A DNA stretch of 64,000 bases from Amycolatopsis nigrescens CSC17Ta-90 (GTDB lineage Bacteria; Actinomycetota; Actinomycetes; Mycobacteriales; Pseudonocardiaceae). A program made the position numbers and the translations under genes. The DNA is taken from NCBI RefSeq assembly GCF_000384315.1, contig NZ_ARVW01000001.1, positions 4,836,157-4,900,156 of the forward strand, given 5' to 3'. Below the pieces are notes generated by a model. That model saw nothing but the letters and a program-made list of their open reading frames with translations, was not told where the DNA came from and did no database searches. Shown here one piece after another: positions 25,675 to 35,609 of this stretch (the stretch's first letter is position 1; every line of letters begins with the position of its first letter).

Positions 25675-27071
25675 GGCTGGTGCAGGCGGGCGATGGTGGT
25701 GACGGCGGCGCGGAGGCGGTCCGGCGGGGTCGCGCCGTAGCCGAGCACGAGGCCGGGAAAAGGGCGCCCGGCGGCGGAATGCGCATAGCCGGAAAGGGCG
25801 GGCGCGTTGATCCCGTGCCTGGCCAGTGTGCGCTGCAGGGCCGCGTCGTCGGTGCCCTCCGGGAGCCGGACCACCACGTGCAGCCCGGCCGCGATACCCA
25901 CCGGCCGCCAGTCCGGTAATGCGGTGCGCAGCGCGGCGAGCAGCGCGTCGCGGCGCTGCCGGTAGAGCCGCCGGGTGCGCCGCAGGTGCCGGTCGTAACC
26001 GCCGGAGCGCAGCAGCCCGGCCAGCGCGGCCTGCGGCAGCGCCGAGCAGCCGAGGTCGTGCTGGCGCTTGGCCTCCACCAGCTCCGCGCGCCACGCGGGC
26101 GGGACGACCAGCCAGCCGATGCGCAGCGCGGGCACCAGCACCTTGCTCACACTGCCGAGGTAGAGCACCCGGTCCGGGTCGAGCGCGCGGATCGCGCCCA
26201 GCGCTGGTCGGTCGTAGCGGTGCTCGGCGTCGTAGTCGTCCTCGAGCACCACTCCGTCGCTCGCCTTCGCCCAGTCCAGCAGCGCCCGCCGCCGGTCCGG
26301 GCTCAGCGCCATGCCGAGCGGGAACTGGTGCGCGGCGCTGACCAGCACCGCGCTGCAGTCCGAGACGGCCAGCTCGGGCACCCGGACGCCGTGCGCGTCG
26401 AGCGGGATGCCGATCGGGCGCAGCCCGTGGTAGGCGAGCAGGCCGGCCTGCTCGCGGTGGCTGGGGTCCTCCACCGCGACCCGGCGCTGGCCCCTGGCGT
26501 AGAGCACCTGCGCGATCAGGGTCAGCGCCTCCGCGGCGCCGCTGGTGATCACGATGTCCTCCGGCGACGTGGGCATCGCGCGGACCCGGCCGAGGTAACC
26601 GGCCAGTTCGGTGCGCAGCCCGGAGTGCCCGGCGGGGTCCGGGTAGCCGAGTTCCGCGTCGGTCATCGCGGCCAGCGCGTCCCGTTCGGCGCCGAGCCAC
26701 TCGGCACGCGGGAAAGCGGCCAGCGCGGGCAGGCCGGGACGCAGGTCGAAGACCCAGGTGGGGTGTTGCACGGGTGCTGGCGCCGGCCGGTGGTCGAGGT
26801 CGCCGAGCGGGGCGACCGTGGTGCCGGAGCCGTGCCTGCTCAGCAGGTAGCCCTCCGCGGCCAGCTGTTCGTAGATCGCGGTGACCGTGCCGCGGGCCAG
26901 GCCGAGCTGCCCGGCAAGGTCACGGCTGGACGGCAGCCTGGTCCTGGCCGGCAGCCGCCCGGAGCGGATCGCGGCGCGCAGCGCGGCCTCCGCCGCCTTG
27001 CCGCGCCGGCCACCCGCGCCGGCGAGCGCCGGCAGCAGTAGCTCTCGCAGAGTGGTCCGTTCTTCGGCCAT
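25665..27071 (-). CDS. MocR family PLP-dependent transcriptional regulator
   Basis: 468 residues from ATG 27071. An N-terminal GntR-type winged helix (LPSSRDLAGQLGLARGTVTAIYEQLAAEGYL) is fused to a class I aminotransferase domain with AELGYPDPAGHSGLR, DIVITSGAAEALTL, VVLEDDYDAEHRYD and the PLP-lysine motif YLGSVSKVLVPALRIGW. MocR proteins bind PLP and amines as effectors, often controlling vitamin B6 or transporter genes. Here the EamA exporter 1.1 kb away is a possible target. The last codons lie in palindrome B1. Confidence 0.92.
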   Translation of the reverse strand: MAEERTTLRELLLPALAGAGGRRGKAAEAALRAAIRSGRLPARTRLPSSRDLAGQLGLARGTVTAIYEQLAAEGYLLSRHGSGTTVAPLGDLDHRPAPAPVQHPTWVFDLRPGLPALAAFPRAEWLGAERDALAAMTDAELGYPDPAGHSGLRTELAGYLGRVRAMPTSPEDIVITSGAAEALTLIAQVLYARGQRRVAVEDPSHREQAGLLAYHGLRPIGIPLDAHGVRVPELAVSDCSAVLVSAAHQFPLGMALSPDRRRALLDWAKASDGVVLEDDYDAEHRYDRPALGAIRALDPDRVLYLGSVSKVLVPALRIGWLVVPPAWRAELVEAKRQHDLGCSALPQAALAGLLRSGGYDRHLRRTRRLYRQRRDALLAALRTALPDWRPVGIAAGLHVVVRLPEGTDDAALQRTLARHGINAPALSGYAHSAAGRPFPGLVLGYGATPPDRLRAAVTTIARLHQPVP

Positions 27072-27082
27072 CCCAGCCAAGG

Positions 27083-27943
27083 TTACTCGTAGACCACTCG
27101 TCGAGCCTTTTCAGTGCCGGCGACCCAGCTGGCGAGCATCGCCAGCGCCTGCTCGGTCGGTGAACCGGGCGTGGCGGTGTAGGTGATCAACGCCTGCCCC
27201 GGATCGTCCGGCAGCCGCAGCGTCTCGTAGCGCAGCTCGAGATCGCCGACGATCGGATGCCGGATGAGTTTGGTCCCGTGTGCCTTTTCCCGTACCGAAT
27301 GCCCGGCCCACAGTCGGCGGAAATCCGGGCTGTGCAAGGAAAGTTCGCCGACCAGCTGCGGCAGCCGTGGATCGTCCGGATATTTGCCGGCGTCCGAGCG
27401 CAGGTTGGAAACGACCTCTTTGGCCACCGTCTCCCATTCCGGATGCAGATCGCGCGCGGTTTCGTCGAGAAAGAACATCTTGGGAATATTGAGCTCGGAC
27501 GCCGGATAGGCGGCGAATTCGAAACCGATCGCGCCGCCGAGTTCGTTCCAGGCCAGTACGTCCAGATAACGGCCGGCGACGAACGCGGGCACGGTCACCG
27601 AGTCGAGCAGCCGCCGCAGGCCGGGGCGCACGCGCTGCGGCTTCGACGGCCGGGTGCGCCGCCGTTTCGGTGTGGCCAGGTTGCGCAGGTAGGTCTCTTC
27701 GTCCTCGCGCAGCCGCAGCGCGCGGGCCAGCGCGTCCAGCACCGAGTCCGACACGTTGCGCCCGCGGCCCTGCTCCAGCCGGGTGTAGTAGTCGACGCTG
27801 ATCCCGGCCAGCTGCGCCAGCTCCTCGCGCCGCAGCCCGGCCACGCGCCGCTGATTCAGCGCGGCCGGCAGGCCCAGTTCGGCGGGGTCCAGTGCCGCGC
27901 GCCGGGACCTGAGGAAGGTGCCCAGCTCTGCCGTGTTGCTCAT
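27083..27943 (-). CDS. XRE family regulator with MmyB-like ligand domain
   Basis: 286 residues from ATG 27943. The N-terminal HTH includes LGTFLRSRRAAL, GLRREELAQLAGISVDYYTRLEQGRGRNVS; the C-terminal part has the MmyB-like pattern VPAFVAGRYLDVLAWNELGGAIG, GELSLHSPDFRRLWAGHSVREKAHGTK and HPIVGDLELRYE. These regulators bind lipid-like or aromatic ligands and usually control an adjacent oxidoreductase or exporter. Here the EamA gene is divergent to it. Confidence 0.9.
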   Translation of the reverse strand: MSNTAELGTFLRSRRAALDPAELGLPAALNQRRVAGLRREELAQLAGISVDYYTRLEQGRGRNVSDSVLDALARALRLREDEETYLRNLATPKRRRTRPSKPQRVRPGLRRLLDSVTVPAFVAGRYLDVLAWNELGGAIGFEFAAYPASELNIPKMFFLDETARDLHPEWETVAKEVVSNLRSDAGKYPDDPRLPQLVGELSLHSPDFRRLWAGHSVREKAHGTKLIRHPIVGDLELRYETLRLPDDPGQALITYTATPGSPTEQALAMLASWVAGTEKARRVVYE

Positions 27944-28136
27944 GTCGACAAGTATCCACGTCCGCGCCGGGCGCTGCCTGGTACTGCCAGACCCAGGCTG
28001 GAAAGTCACCGACCAAGGCTGACCCGCGCGCTGGAGAACAGCCTGCGCCGGCCGGAAACCGACAAAGTGTCCGATGTGGACTTGGCTGAAGAGTGGAAGG
28101 TGTTGCAGCAGGACAAGTCCGACGTCGCTAATTGGC

Positions 28137-28151
28137 TCAGTTTAAAACTGA
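28137..28151. promoter_or_regulatory. Inverted repeat upstream of the EamA gene
   Basis: TCAGTTT-A-AAACTGA is a perfect 7+1+7 palindrome, 46 bp ahead of the EamA start, followed by direct TGATC words at 28149 and 28169. A candidate operator for the nearby MocR or XRE regulator. Confidence 0.5.
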
Positions 28152-28197
28152 TCAAGTGGTCCTGTGAATTGATCCACCTGACCGCCAGTCTGAGCAC

Positions 28198-29103
28198 ATG
28201 ACCACGGTTTCGACCTCCTCGCCGGTGCGGGTGCCCGCCGCCCGGTGCGGAGTGCTGGCCGGGGTCGCCACCTCGGCCATCGTGGGCGGTTCGGTGCCGG
28301 TGACCGGCATGCTGGACGGCTATCCGCTGCTCACCGGCCAGGCGCTGCGCTACGCGCTCGGCGGGCTGCTGCTGCTCGGCTGGGCCCTGCTCAGGCGACG
28401 GCCGCTGCCGAGGCCGGCCTGGTCGGACCTGCCCGCGCTGGCCGGGCTGGCGGCCACCGGGATGATCGGTTTCCAGGCCTGCCTGCTGCTCGCGCAGCGG
28501 CACGCCGAACCGGGACTGGTCGCCGCGGTGCTCGGCGGCAGCCCGCTGGTGCTGGCGATCTGCGCGCCGCTGCTGGCCGGGCGGCGGCCATCGGCCACCC
28601 CGATATTGGGTGCGCTGCTGGCCGCGGCCGGGGTGGTGGTGCTTTCCGGTGGCGGCTCGGGCGGCGGGACCGGGCTGCTGCTCGCCGTGCTGGCGATGCT
28701 CTGCGAAGCGTCTTTCACCCTGCTCGCGGTGGGCTTGGTGCGTCGGATCGGGCCGCTGGCGACCGCCACGTGGAGCTGTTTCACCGCGGCGGCGGGCGGC
28801 GCGGTGGCAGGCACCCTGGCCGACTGGGGGTCGGCCTGGCGCCTGCCGGACGGGCGGGAGCTGATCGCGCTGCTGGTGCTCGCTGTGCTGGTCACCGCGG
28901 TCGCGTTCGTGTGCTGGTACTTCGCGGTGTCCACCCTCGGCGCGGACCGTGCCGGGGTGCTGATCGGCGTGATGCCGGTGTCCGGCCTGGCGGTCTCCGT
29001 GCTGCTCGGCGCGCAGACCCCGCAGCTCGCCGACCTGGCCGGAATCGCGCTGGTCAGCCTCGGCGTCCTGGTCGGCCTCGCCACCCGCCGCCGCAGTCCG
29101 TGA
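28198..29103 (+). CDS. EamA/DMT family transporter
   Basis: 301 residues with ten membrane helices in two EamA repeats (QALRYALGGLLLLGWALL in the first; LVTAVAFVCWYFAVSTLGADRAGVLIGVMPV in the second). The DMT superfamily exports amino acids, metabolites and drugs; the substrate is unknown. Two regulators (XRE and MocR) lie divergent to it. Its TGA stop is within the family B palindrome at 29096-29150. Confidence 0.9.
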   Translation: MTTVSTSSPVRVPAARCGVLAGVATSAIVGGSVPVTGMLDGYPLLTGQALRYALGGLLLLGWALLRRRPLPRPAWSDLPALAGLAATGMIGFQACLLLAQRHAEPGLVAAVLGGSPLVLAICAPLLAGRRPSATPILGALLAAAGVVVLSGGGSGGGTGLLLAVLAMLCEASFTLLAVGLVRRIGPLATATWSCFTAAAGGAVAGTLADWGSAWRLPDGRELIALLVLAVLVTAVAFVCWYFAVSTLGADRAGVLIGVMPVSGLAVSVLLGAQTPQLADLAGIALVSLGVLVGLATRRRSP

Positions 29104-29150
29104 AGGCCACCTTGCCTACCTTCAACGTAGGCAAGGTGGCCTTCACGGAC
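29096..29150. repeat. Intergenic palindrome, family B copy 2
   Basis: A perfect 24-bp stem: 29096-29119 pairs with 29127-29150 around a 7-nt loop; the arms carry TGAAGGCCACCTTGCC. It separates the convergent EamA and fumC genes and supplies the EamA stop. Probable bidirectional terminator. Confidence 0.88.
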
Positions 29151-29157
29151 AGTCGGG

Positions 29158-30555
29158 TCAGCGGCCGCCGTGGGCCATGCGGAGGACGTCGAGGGCCTGG
29201 TCCAACTGGGCTTCGGTGAGCTTGCCGCTGGACACGTGGCCGCGTTCGAGCACCACCTCGCGGATCGTCTTGCGCTCCTTCAGCGCCTGCTTCGCGACGG
29301 CGGCGGCCTCTTCGTAGCCGATGTAGGAGTTCAGCGGGGTCACGATCGACGGCGAGCCCTCGGCGTACGCGCGCAGCTGCTCGACGTTCGCGGTCACCCC
29401 GGCGAACACCTTCTCCGCCAGCAACCTGGCCACCGCGGCCAGCAGCCGCGCGGACTCCAGCACGTTGCGCGCGATCACCGGCAGGTTCACGTTGAGCTGG
29501 AAGTTGCCCTGCGCACCGGCGAAGGCCACCGCCGCGTCGTTGCCGATCACCTGCGCGACCACCTGCAGGGTGGCCTCCGGGATCACCGGGTTCACCTTGC
29601 CCGGCATGATCGACGAACCCGGCTGCAGGTCCGGCAGCGCCAGCTCGCCGAGCCCGGTGCGCGGCCCGGAACCGAGCCAGCGCAGGTCGTTCGCGATCTT
29701 GTTCAGCGACACCGCAACCGTGCGCAGGTGCCCCGAGGTTTCCACCACGCCGTCCTGGGTGGCCTGCGCCTCGAAGTGGTCGCGGGCCTCGGTCAGCGGC
29801 AGGTCCGTCACCTTCGCCAGCTCCGCGGCCACCGCCGAGCCGAAACCCTCCGGCGCGTTCAGACCGGAGCCGACCGCGGTGCCGCCGATCGGCAGCTCAC
29901 CGAGCCGGGGGAGCCCGCTGCGCAGCCGTTCGATGCCGTACCGCACCTGCGCGGCCCACGCGCCGGCCTCCTGGCCGAGCGTGATCGGCACCGCGTCCAT
30001 CAGGTGCGTGCGACCGGACTTCACCAGCTCGGCCCATTCGCCGGCGCGCGCCTCGATCGCGGTGGCCAGCTGATCCAGCGCCGGGATGACGTCGGTCAGC
30101 ACCGCTTCGGTGGCGGCGACGTGGATGGTGGTGGGGAAAGTGTCATTGGAGGACTGGGAAGCATTCACGTGATCGTTGGGATGAACGTCGGCGCCCAGCG
30201 TCCTGGTGGCCAGTGTCGCGATCACCTCGTTGGCGTTCATGTTCGACGAAGTGCCCGACCCGGTCTGGAAGACGTCGATCGGGAAATGCGCGTCGTGCGC
30301 GCCTTCCGCGACCTCGTCGGCGGCCTTCGCGATGGCGCCGGCAAGGTCGCCGTCCAGCACGCCGAGCTGGGCGTTCACCCTGGCCGCGGCGGCTTTCAAC
30401 AGGCCGAGCGCGCGGATCTGGGCGCGCTCGAGGCCACGGCCGGAGATCGGGAAGTTCTCGACGGCCCGCTGGGTCTGCGCGCGGTACAGCGCGTCCACGG
30501 GCACCCGTACCTCGCCCATCGTGTCGTGTTCGATCCGGTAGTCCTGTTCAGCCAT
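29158..30555 (-). CDS. fumC: Class II fumarate hydratase
   Basis: 465 residues from ATG 30555, the start giving the standard [16 protein letters not shown] opening. Signatures: [51 protein letters not shown], and the catalytic-loop [11 protein letters not shown]. It converts fumarate to malate in the TCA cycle. Class II enzymes are iron-free homotetramers. Corresponds to Rv1098c in mycobacterial order. Confidence 0.96.
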   Translation of the reverse strand: MAEQDYRIEHDTMGEVRVPVDALYRAQTQRAVENFPISGRGLERAQIRALGLLKAAAARVNAQLGVLDGDLAGAIAKAADEVAEGAHDAHFPIDVFQTGSGTSSNMNANEVIATLATRTLGADVHPNDHVNASQSSNDTFPTTIHVAATEAVLTDVIPALDQLATAIEARAGEWAELVKSGRTHLMDAVPITLGQEAGAWAAQVRYGIERLRSGLPRLGELPIGGTAVGSGLNAPEGFGSAVAAELAKVTDLPLTEARDHFEAQATQDGVVETSGHLRTVAVSLNKIANDLRWLGSGPRTGLGELALPDLQPGSSIMPGKVNPVIPEATLQVVAQVIGNDAAVAFAGAQGNFQLNVNLPVIARNVLESARLLAAVARLLAEKVFAGVTANVEQLRAYAEGSPSIVTPLNSYIGYEEAAAVAKQALKERKTIREVVLERGHVSSGKLTEAQLDQALDVLRMAHGGR

Positions 30556-30659
30556 GCCGCCAGTCTGCCCCGAGCGAGACTCGACATGCGCGGTGGCGTT
30601 GCGCACTAGGCTCGCGTGTGACGACTGCCACCCACCACTGGCGGAAAGGACGGGGAGCG

Positions 30660-31652
30660 ATGAGCTCACCCACTGAGGGGAACACGGTCGACCTGCTGAT
30701 CGTGGGCGCCGGCCCGACGGGACTGTTCGCCGCGTACTACGCGGGCTTCCGGGGGTTGAAGACGGCCATCGTGGATTCGCTGCCGGAAGCCGGCGGCCAG
30801 ATCACCGCGATGTACCCGGAGAAGATGATCTACGACGTGGGCGGTTTTCCCGCCGTGCGCGGCCGAGACCTGGTCAACAGCTTGATCGCGCAGGCCGCGC
30901 CGTGGAAGCCCGCCTACCTGCTCGGCCGCAAGGCGGAACGGCTCGCGCACGTCGAGTCCCGCCTCGAGGTCACCCTCGACGGCGGTGAGGTGATCAGCGC
31001 CGGCGCGGTGCTGATCACCGCCGGCATCGGTGAGTTCACCCCGCGCCCGCTGCCGGCCGGGGACGGCTGGCTCGGCCGCGGCATGGTGCATTTCGTGCCC
31101 GAGTTCGAGGTGCACCGCGGTCAGGACGTGGTGGTGGTCGGCGGCGGCGACTCCGCGTTCGACTGGGTGCTCGCCCTGCATCCGATCGCGAAGAGCGTCA
31201 CCCTGGTGCACCGCCGCGCCAAGTTCCGCGCCGCCGAGTCGATCGTGCGCGAGGCGCGGGATCTCGGCGTGCGGATCATCACCGACGCCGAGGTCACCGA
31301 GATGCGCGCGGACGGGGCCGGGCGGCTGGCCGAGGCCGTCGTGCAGGCGAAGGGCGCCGAGCCGGAGGTGCTCCCGGCGCAGACCGTGGTCGCGGCGCTC
31401 GGGTTCACCGCGGACCTCGGGCCGCTGGAGAGCTGGGGGCTGAAGATCGAACACCGGGCCATCGAGGTGGACAGCAGGATGGAAACCGCGGTGAGCCGGG
31501 TGTACGCCGCCGGCGACGTGGCCTCCTACCCGGGCAAGGTGAAGCTGATCGCCACCGGGTTCGGTGAGGCGGCGACCGCGGTGAACAACTTGGCGGTGGC
31601 GCTCAACCCGGAGGCGCACCTGTTCCCCGGCCATTCGTCCAACGTGGAGTAG
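30660..31652 (+). CDS. Ferredoxin--NADP+ reductase, thioredoxin-reductase-like
   Basis: 330 residues. FAD motif [45 protein letters not shown] motif [13 protein letters not shown] with [10 protein letters not shown], and the C-terminal [25 protein letters not shown]. There is no CxxC redox pair, which separates this YumC/FNR2 type from true thioredoxin reductases. It passes electrons between NADPH and ferredoxin, for example for P450s. Divergent from fumC. Confidence 0.92.
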   Translation: MSSPTEGNTVDLLIVGAGPTGLFAAYYAGFRGLKTAIVDSLPEAGGQITAMYPEKMIYDVGGFPAVRGRDLVNSLIAQAAPWKPAYLLGRKAERLAHVESRLEVTLDGGEVISAGAVLITAGIGEFTPRPLPAGDGWLGRGMVHFVPEFEVHRGQDVVVVGGGDSAFDWVLALHPIAKSVTLVHRRAKFRAAESIVREARDLGVRIITDAEVTEMRADGAGRLAEAVVQAKGAEPEVLPAQTVVAALGFTADLGPLESWGLKIEHRAIEVDSRMETAVSRVYAAGDVASYPGKVKLIATGFGEAATAVNNLAVALNPEAHLFPGHSSNVE

Positions 31653-31674
31653 CGGCCTTTCCGCAGGTCGGCGG

Positions 31675-31718
31675 TCGTGAGTGAAAACGGTTGCCGGAGC
31701 AACCGTTTTCACTCACGA
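31675..31718. repeat. Intergenic palindrome, family A copy 3
   Basis: A perfect 20-bp stem with a CGGA loop: the left arm starts TCGTGAGTGAAAACGGTTGC at 31675-31694, the right arm is 31699-31718. It separates the convergent reductase and protease genes, and the protease stop codon lies in its right arm. Confidence 0.88.
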
Positions 31719-32468
31719 GGTCATTTGGTCGAGCCAGGGCTGGTAGGCGATCGCGGAGGTGTAGATGGACGGCGAGGTGGCGCAGGTGGGGTTCTTGTTG
31801 CCCGGCCTGCTGGTCACCCCGACCAGCCGCCAGGTCTCCTCGAGCCGCACCAGCTCGGGGCCGCCGGAGTCGCCGTAGCAGGAGCCCGCGGTGCCACCGG
31901 GATTGTCGGTGCACAGTTCGACCGTGCCGTCGAACTCGGCCGTGCAGCCCGCGCCGTCCACCACCTTGGTGTCCAGCTGCTGGAGCACTTCGGATCGCGG
32001 GCCGCAGTTCTTCTCCGGGCAGGTCTGACCCCAGCCGAGCAGCCGGGTGGGCGTCCCCGGCACGGCCGAGCTGCCGATCGGCAGCGGCGCGGCCTGCGCC
32101 GGCGCGGCCAGTTTGACCAGCGCGATGTCGCCCCCGGCGCCGGACGGGTTGTAGTCGGGATGGACCACCAGCTCCGCGGCCGTGCCGACCTCGCCGCCCT
32201 CGACGAGGCTGTTGCTGCCGATCCGGACGGTGAGCGTCGTCGGCTCGCGGCCCTGCACGCAGTGCGCGGCGGTGACCACCCAGACCGGCTTGACCAGCGT
32301 GCCGCCGCAGACGTGCTCCCCGGAGGCCGACTGCAGCGACACGTTGAACGGGTAGACCTGGTCGGCGGCCGCCCCGCCGACGATCAGCGGCTGGACCGCC
32401 GACGCGGGTGAGGCACCGGCGAACGTGCAGATCAGCGCGATGACCGCGGCGAGCGAACGGCGCCCCAT
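31713..32468 (-). CDS. Secreted trypsin-like serine protease
   Basis: 251 residues. A signal peptide (RSLAAVIALICTFAGASPASA) is followed by a short propeptide and mature start IVGGAAA. Catalytic triad: VVTAAHC (His), GGDIALVKL (Asp), CYGDSGGP (Ser). Six cysteines can form the usual trypsin disulfides. The S1 pocket Asp lies just before the Ser motif region (ELCTDNPGG). Start ATG 32468 has AGGAGGG upstream. It is 8 bp downstream of glpX on the same strand, so probably co-transcribed. Confidence 0.93.
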   Translation of the reverse strand: MGRRSLAAVIALICTFAGASPASAVQPLIVGGAAADQVYPFNVSLQSASGEHVCGGTLVKPVWVVTAAHCVQGREPTTLTVRIGSNSLVEGGEVGTAAELVVHPDYNPSGAGGDIALVKLAAPAQAAPLPIGSSAVPGTPTRLLGWGQTCPEKNCGPRSEVLQQLDTKVVDGAGCTAEFDGTVELCTDNPGGTAGSCYGDSGGPELVRLEETWRLVGVTSRPGNKNPTCATSPSIYTSAIAYQPWLDQMTS

Positions 32469-32476
32469 GGTCCCTC

Positions 32477-33556
32477 CTACGGTAACGGCGGCACGATGTC
32501 CTCGTCGGCGACCGGGTCTTCGGCGTCGAGCTTGCCGTCGAAGTCGACCGAGGCGTACGCGCGCAGCTTGGTCAGCCGGTGGTAGCCATCGATCAGTCTG
32601 ACCGTGCCGGACTTGGACCGCATCACGATGGACTGGGTGGTCGCCCCGCCGGAGCGGTAGTGCACCCCGCGCAACAGGTCGCCGTCGGTGACGCCGGTCG
32701 CGCAGAAGAACACGTTGTCCCCGCGCACCAGGTCGTCGGTGCCCAGCACCCGGTCCAGGTCGTGCCCGGCGGCCAGCGCCTTCTCCCGCTCGGCGTCGTC
32801 CTTCGGCCACAGCCTGCCCTGCAGTTCACCGCCGAGGCACTTCATCGCGCAGGCCGCGATGATGCCCTCCGGGGTGCCGCCGATGCCGAGCAGCATGTCC
32901 ACCCCGGTGGTCGGCCTGGCGGCCGCGATCGCGCCGGCCACGTCGCCGTCGGAGATGAACCGGATCCGCGCGCCGGCCTCCCGGACCTCCTTGATGATCT
33001 GTTCGTGCCGGGGCCGGTCCAGGATGCACACGGTGACGTCGGAGACGCCGCTGTGTTTCGCCTTGGCCACCCGCCGGATGTTCTCCGCGATCGGCGCGGC
33101 CAGGTCCACCGCGCCAGCGGCCTCCGGGCCGACGGCGAGCTTCTCCATGTAGAACACCGCGGACGGGTCGAACATCGCGCCCCGTTCGGCGACCGCCAGC
33201 ACGGCCAGCGCGTTGGGCATGCCCTTGGCCATCAGGGTGGTGCCGTCGATCGGGTCCACCGCGACATCGCAGTCCGGCCCGTCGCCGTTGCCCACCTCTT
33301 CGCCGTTGTAGAGCATCGGCGCCTCGTCCTTCTCGCCCTCGCCGATCACCACGACACCGCGCATGGAAACGGTCGAGACGAGCTGGCGCATGGCGTCCAC
33401 CGCCGCGCCGTCGCCACCGATCTTGTCGCCCTTGCCGACCCACCGGCCCGCCGCCATCGCGGCCGCTTCGGTCACCCGGACCAGCTCCATGGCGAGGTTG
33501 CGGTCCGGTGCTTCCCGGAGTCGAGGCGTGCTGCTGGACGAGCTGTCGCTGGACAT
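32477..33556 (-). CDS. glpX: Class II fructose-1,6-bisphosphatase
   Basis: 359 residues. GlpX motifs: [37 protein letters not shown] (metal-binding DPxDGT), [14 protein letters not shown] and [20 protein letters not shown]. It is the gluconeogenic FBPase of actinobacteria (Rv1099c). A Ser-rich leader of ten residues precedes the conserved part. Confidence 0.96.
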   Translation of the reverse strand: MSSDSSSSSTPRLREAPDRNLAMELVRVTEAAAMAAGRWVGKGDKIGGDGAAVDAMRQLVSTVSMRGVVVIGEGEKDEAPMLYNGEEVGNGDGPDCDVAVDPIDGTTLMAKGMPNALAVLAVAERGAMFDPSAVFYMEKLAVGPEAAGAVDLAAPIAENIRRVAKAKHSGVSDVTVCILDRPRHEQIIKEVREAGARIRFISDGDVAGAIAAARPTTGVDMLLGIGGTPEGIIAACAMKCLGGELQGRLWPKDDAEREKALAAGHDLDRVLGTDDLVRGDNVFFCATGVTDGDLLRGVHYRSGGATTQSIVMRSKSGTVRLIDGYHRLTKLRAYASVDFDGKLDAEDPVADEDIVPPLP

Positions 33557-33676
33557 GCTGCCTCCCGAATTACATGTGGTCGGAGGCTTCAGATCCTCTC
33601 AGATCCGGCGGCGCGGCCGGGCACCCGAGGGCATGGTGAACGTCACTGTGAGTTATTCATTAAAAGCCGATGTGGC

Positions 33677-33913
33677 CTACTGAGCGTCCTCTTCGGCGTC
33701 TTCTTCGACCGACGCGAGGGCCGCTTCGATTCGCTCACGCGCGCCGTCGAGGTGCCGCTCGCAGAGCTTGGCGAGCGTCTCGCCCTTCTCCCACAGGGCG
33801 AGCGACTGCTCCAGCGACAGGCCACCGGCTTCGAGCTCCCGGACCACCGCGACCAGCTGGTCGCGGGCCTCCTCGTAGCCGAGCTCGGTGCTGCCGTTGC
33901 TGCTCTCGCTCAC
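33677..33913 (-). CDS. xseB: Exodeoxyribonuclease VII small subunit
   Basis: 78 residues, typical length. [46 protein letters not shown] is the conserved helical hairpin. It binds the XseA coiled coil to form the single-strand exonuclease. The start overlaps the stop of the upstream small gene (ATGA). Confidence 0.95.
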   Translation of the reverse strand: MSESSNGSTELGYEEARDQLVAVVRELEAGGLSLEQSLALWEKGETLAKLCERHLDGARERIEAALASVEEDAEEDAQ

Positions 33914-34341
33914 GCTGTCGGGCTCCTAGTTCGCTTGGTACGGCCCGATTCCCTCGGGGTCCGCGGCGCGCCGCCGCCCGCGCACACTACCGCGCTGGCC
34001 ATCGCGTGGTCGTACCCGACGAACGCGCGGGCGAACTCCTGGCCGTCGCCCTCGGCGAGTGCCTCCTCGATGTCCGACTGCGCGCGGGCGACCCGGCGCC
34101 GGTGCGCGGCGCCCTCGGTGAACCACCACTTGGTGCCGACGTGCACCGAGGTCGCCTCGGACAGCCGGCGCAGCCGGACGTCCAGCCCGGCGCCGGCGCG
34201 GGCGCAGCCGGCCAGCAGCGCGGTCCAGCACTCGCCGGCCGCGGCATCGGTCTGCCCGGCTTCGCGCAGCACTGCTTTCGCGCGGGCGCCGCGGGCGGCC
34301 TCGATGGTCATCGGCAGAAACGTGGCCATGCGGATGTCCAA
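33910..34341 (-). CDS. Conserved small protein between xseA and xseB
   Basis: 143 residues. The AAGGAGGG ribosome site spaced 8 nt before TTG 34341 favours that start; ATG 34329 would be 4 codons shorter. The protein is helical with [51 protein letters not shown] and [12 protein letters not shown]. No family recognised. It starts 5 bp after xseA and overlaps xseB by 4 nt, so the three genes form one coupled operon. The C-terminal 25 residues are basic and disordered. Confidence 0.72.
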   Translation of the reverse strand: MDIRMATFLPMTIEAARGARAKAVLREAGQTDAAAGECWTALLAGCARAGAGLDVRLRRLSEATSVHVGTKWWFTEGAAHRRRVARAQSDIEEALAEGDGQEFARAFVGYDHAMASAVVCAGGGAPRTPRESGRTKRTRSPTA

Positions 34342-34346
34342 GGTGG

Positions 34347-35609
34347 CTACCCTCCTTCCCCTGCGCGCACCTCCGCCTGCAGGGCGCCGTCCACGACGCG
34401 CACCCGCAGCGGGGTCCCGTCCGCTACTTCAGAGACCGATCGGAGTACCTGGAGGTTGCCTGCCTCGTCCACGTATTGCACGACCGCGTAGCCGCGTTCG
34501 AGGGTGGCGGCCGGGCCGAGCGCGGTCAGCCTGGCCCTGGCCGAGGCCAGCGCGGCCTGCTCGGTGGACAGGGCGCTGAGGATCGCCCGGCGGCCGCGTT
34601 CGCGTTGCAGCTCGACCTCGTCGGCGCGCCGTTGGATCGGTGCCAGCGGGTCGGCCAGCACCGGGCGGCTGCGCAGCTGGTCGAGCAGCCGGCACTGGGT
34701 GTCCACCCAGCCGTGCAGGGCACGGCGGGCCCGGTCGCGCATCTGGCGCACCCGCTGGGCCTCTTCCTTGACGTCCGGCACGATCCGCTTGCCGGCGTCG
34801 GTCGGCGTGGAGCAGCGAAGGTCCGCGACGTGGTCGAGCAGCGGGCTGTCCGGTTCGTGGCCGATCGCGCTGACCACCGGGGTGCCGGCCGCGGAGACCG
34901 CGCGGCAGAGCGCCTCGTCGGAGAACGGCAGCAGGTCCTCCACGCTGCCACCGCCGCGGGCGATCACGATCACCTCGACGTTCGGATCGGCGTCCAAAGT
35001 AGACAGTGCTTTGAGGATCTGCGGTACCGCCTGCGCGCCCTGCACCGCGGTGTTGATCACCTGGAAGGCGGCCGACGGCCAGCGGTTGTGCGCGTTCACC
35101 AGCACGTCCCGCTCGGCGGCCGACGCCCGGCCGGTGATCAGCCCGATGCCCTTCGGCAGGAACGGCAGCCGGCGCTTGCGCTCGGCGGCGAACAGGCCCT
35201 CGGCGGCGAGCAGCTTGCCCAGCCGCTCGATCCTGGCCAGCAGCTCGCCGATGCCGACCGCGCGGATCTCGTTCGCGCGCAGGCTCAGCGTGCCGCGGCC
35301 GAGGAAGAAGGTCGGTTTGGCGTGCACCACGACGCTGGCGCCCTCACGCAGTGGCGGCTCCAGGCCGCGCAGCAGGCGCATCGGGCAGGTGACCGACATG
35401 GACACGTCCGCGGACGGGTCCCGCAGGGTCAGGAATCCGGTCGAGGTGCCAGGTCGCGCCGAGATCTGGGTGACCTGCCCCTCCACCCAGACCGCGCCGA
35501 GCCGGTGGATCCAGTCGGCGATCTTCCGCGCCACCGTGCGCACTGGCCAAGGGCTGTCCGCCGTGGACGCTTCCTTGGCGGGGGATGCCGCTGTGGAGTC
35601 GGTGCTCAC
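34347..35609 (-). CDS. xseA: Exodeoxyribonuclease VII large subunit
   Basis: 420 residues. An N-terminal OB fold ([25 protein letters not shown]), the catalytic domain with [19 protein letters not shown] and [44 protein letters not shown], then a long coiled coil and C-terminal GYAVVQ segment. It degrades single-stranded DNA to oligonucleotides with XseB. Its start overlaps the upstream gene by 4 nt. Confidence 0.95.
   Translation of the reverse strand: MSTDSTAASPAKEASTADSPWPVRTVARKIADWIHRLGAVWVEGQVTQISARPGTSTGFLTLRDPSADVSMSVTCPMRLLRGLEPPLREGASVVVHAKPTFFLGRGTLSLRANEIRAVGIGELLARIERLGKLLAAEGLFAAERKRRLPFLPKGIGLITGRASAAERDVLVNAHNRWPSAAFQVINTAVQGAQAVPQILKALSTLDADPNVEVIVIARGGGSVEDLLPFSDEALCRAVSAAGTPVVSAIGHEPDSPLLDHVADLRCSTPTDAGKRIVPDVKEEAQRVRQMRDRARRALHGWVDTQCRLLDQLRSRPVLADPLAPIQRRADEVELQRERGRRAILSALSTEQAALASARARLTALGPAATLERGYAVVQYVDEAGNLQVLRSVSEVADGTPLRVRVVDGALQAEVRAGEGG

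Noticed and set aside
27257..28201. Plus-strand frame running through the XRE gene into the EamA leader
   Set aside because: It is mostly antisense to a regulator with clear HTH motifs. The last 45 codons look less random but lack a start site and a known relative.
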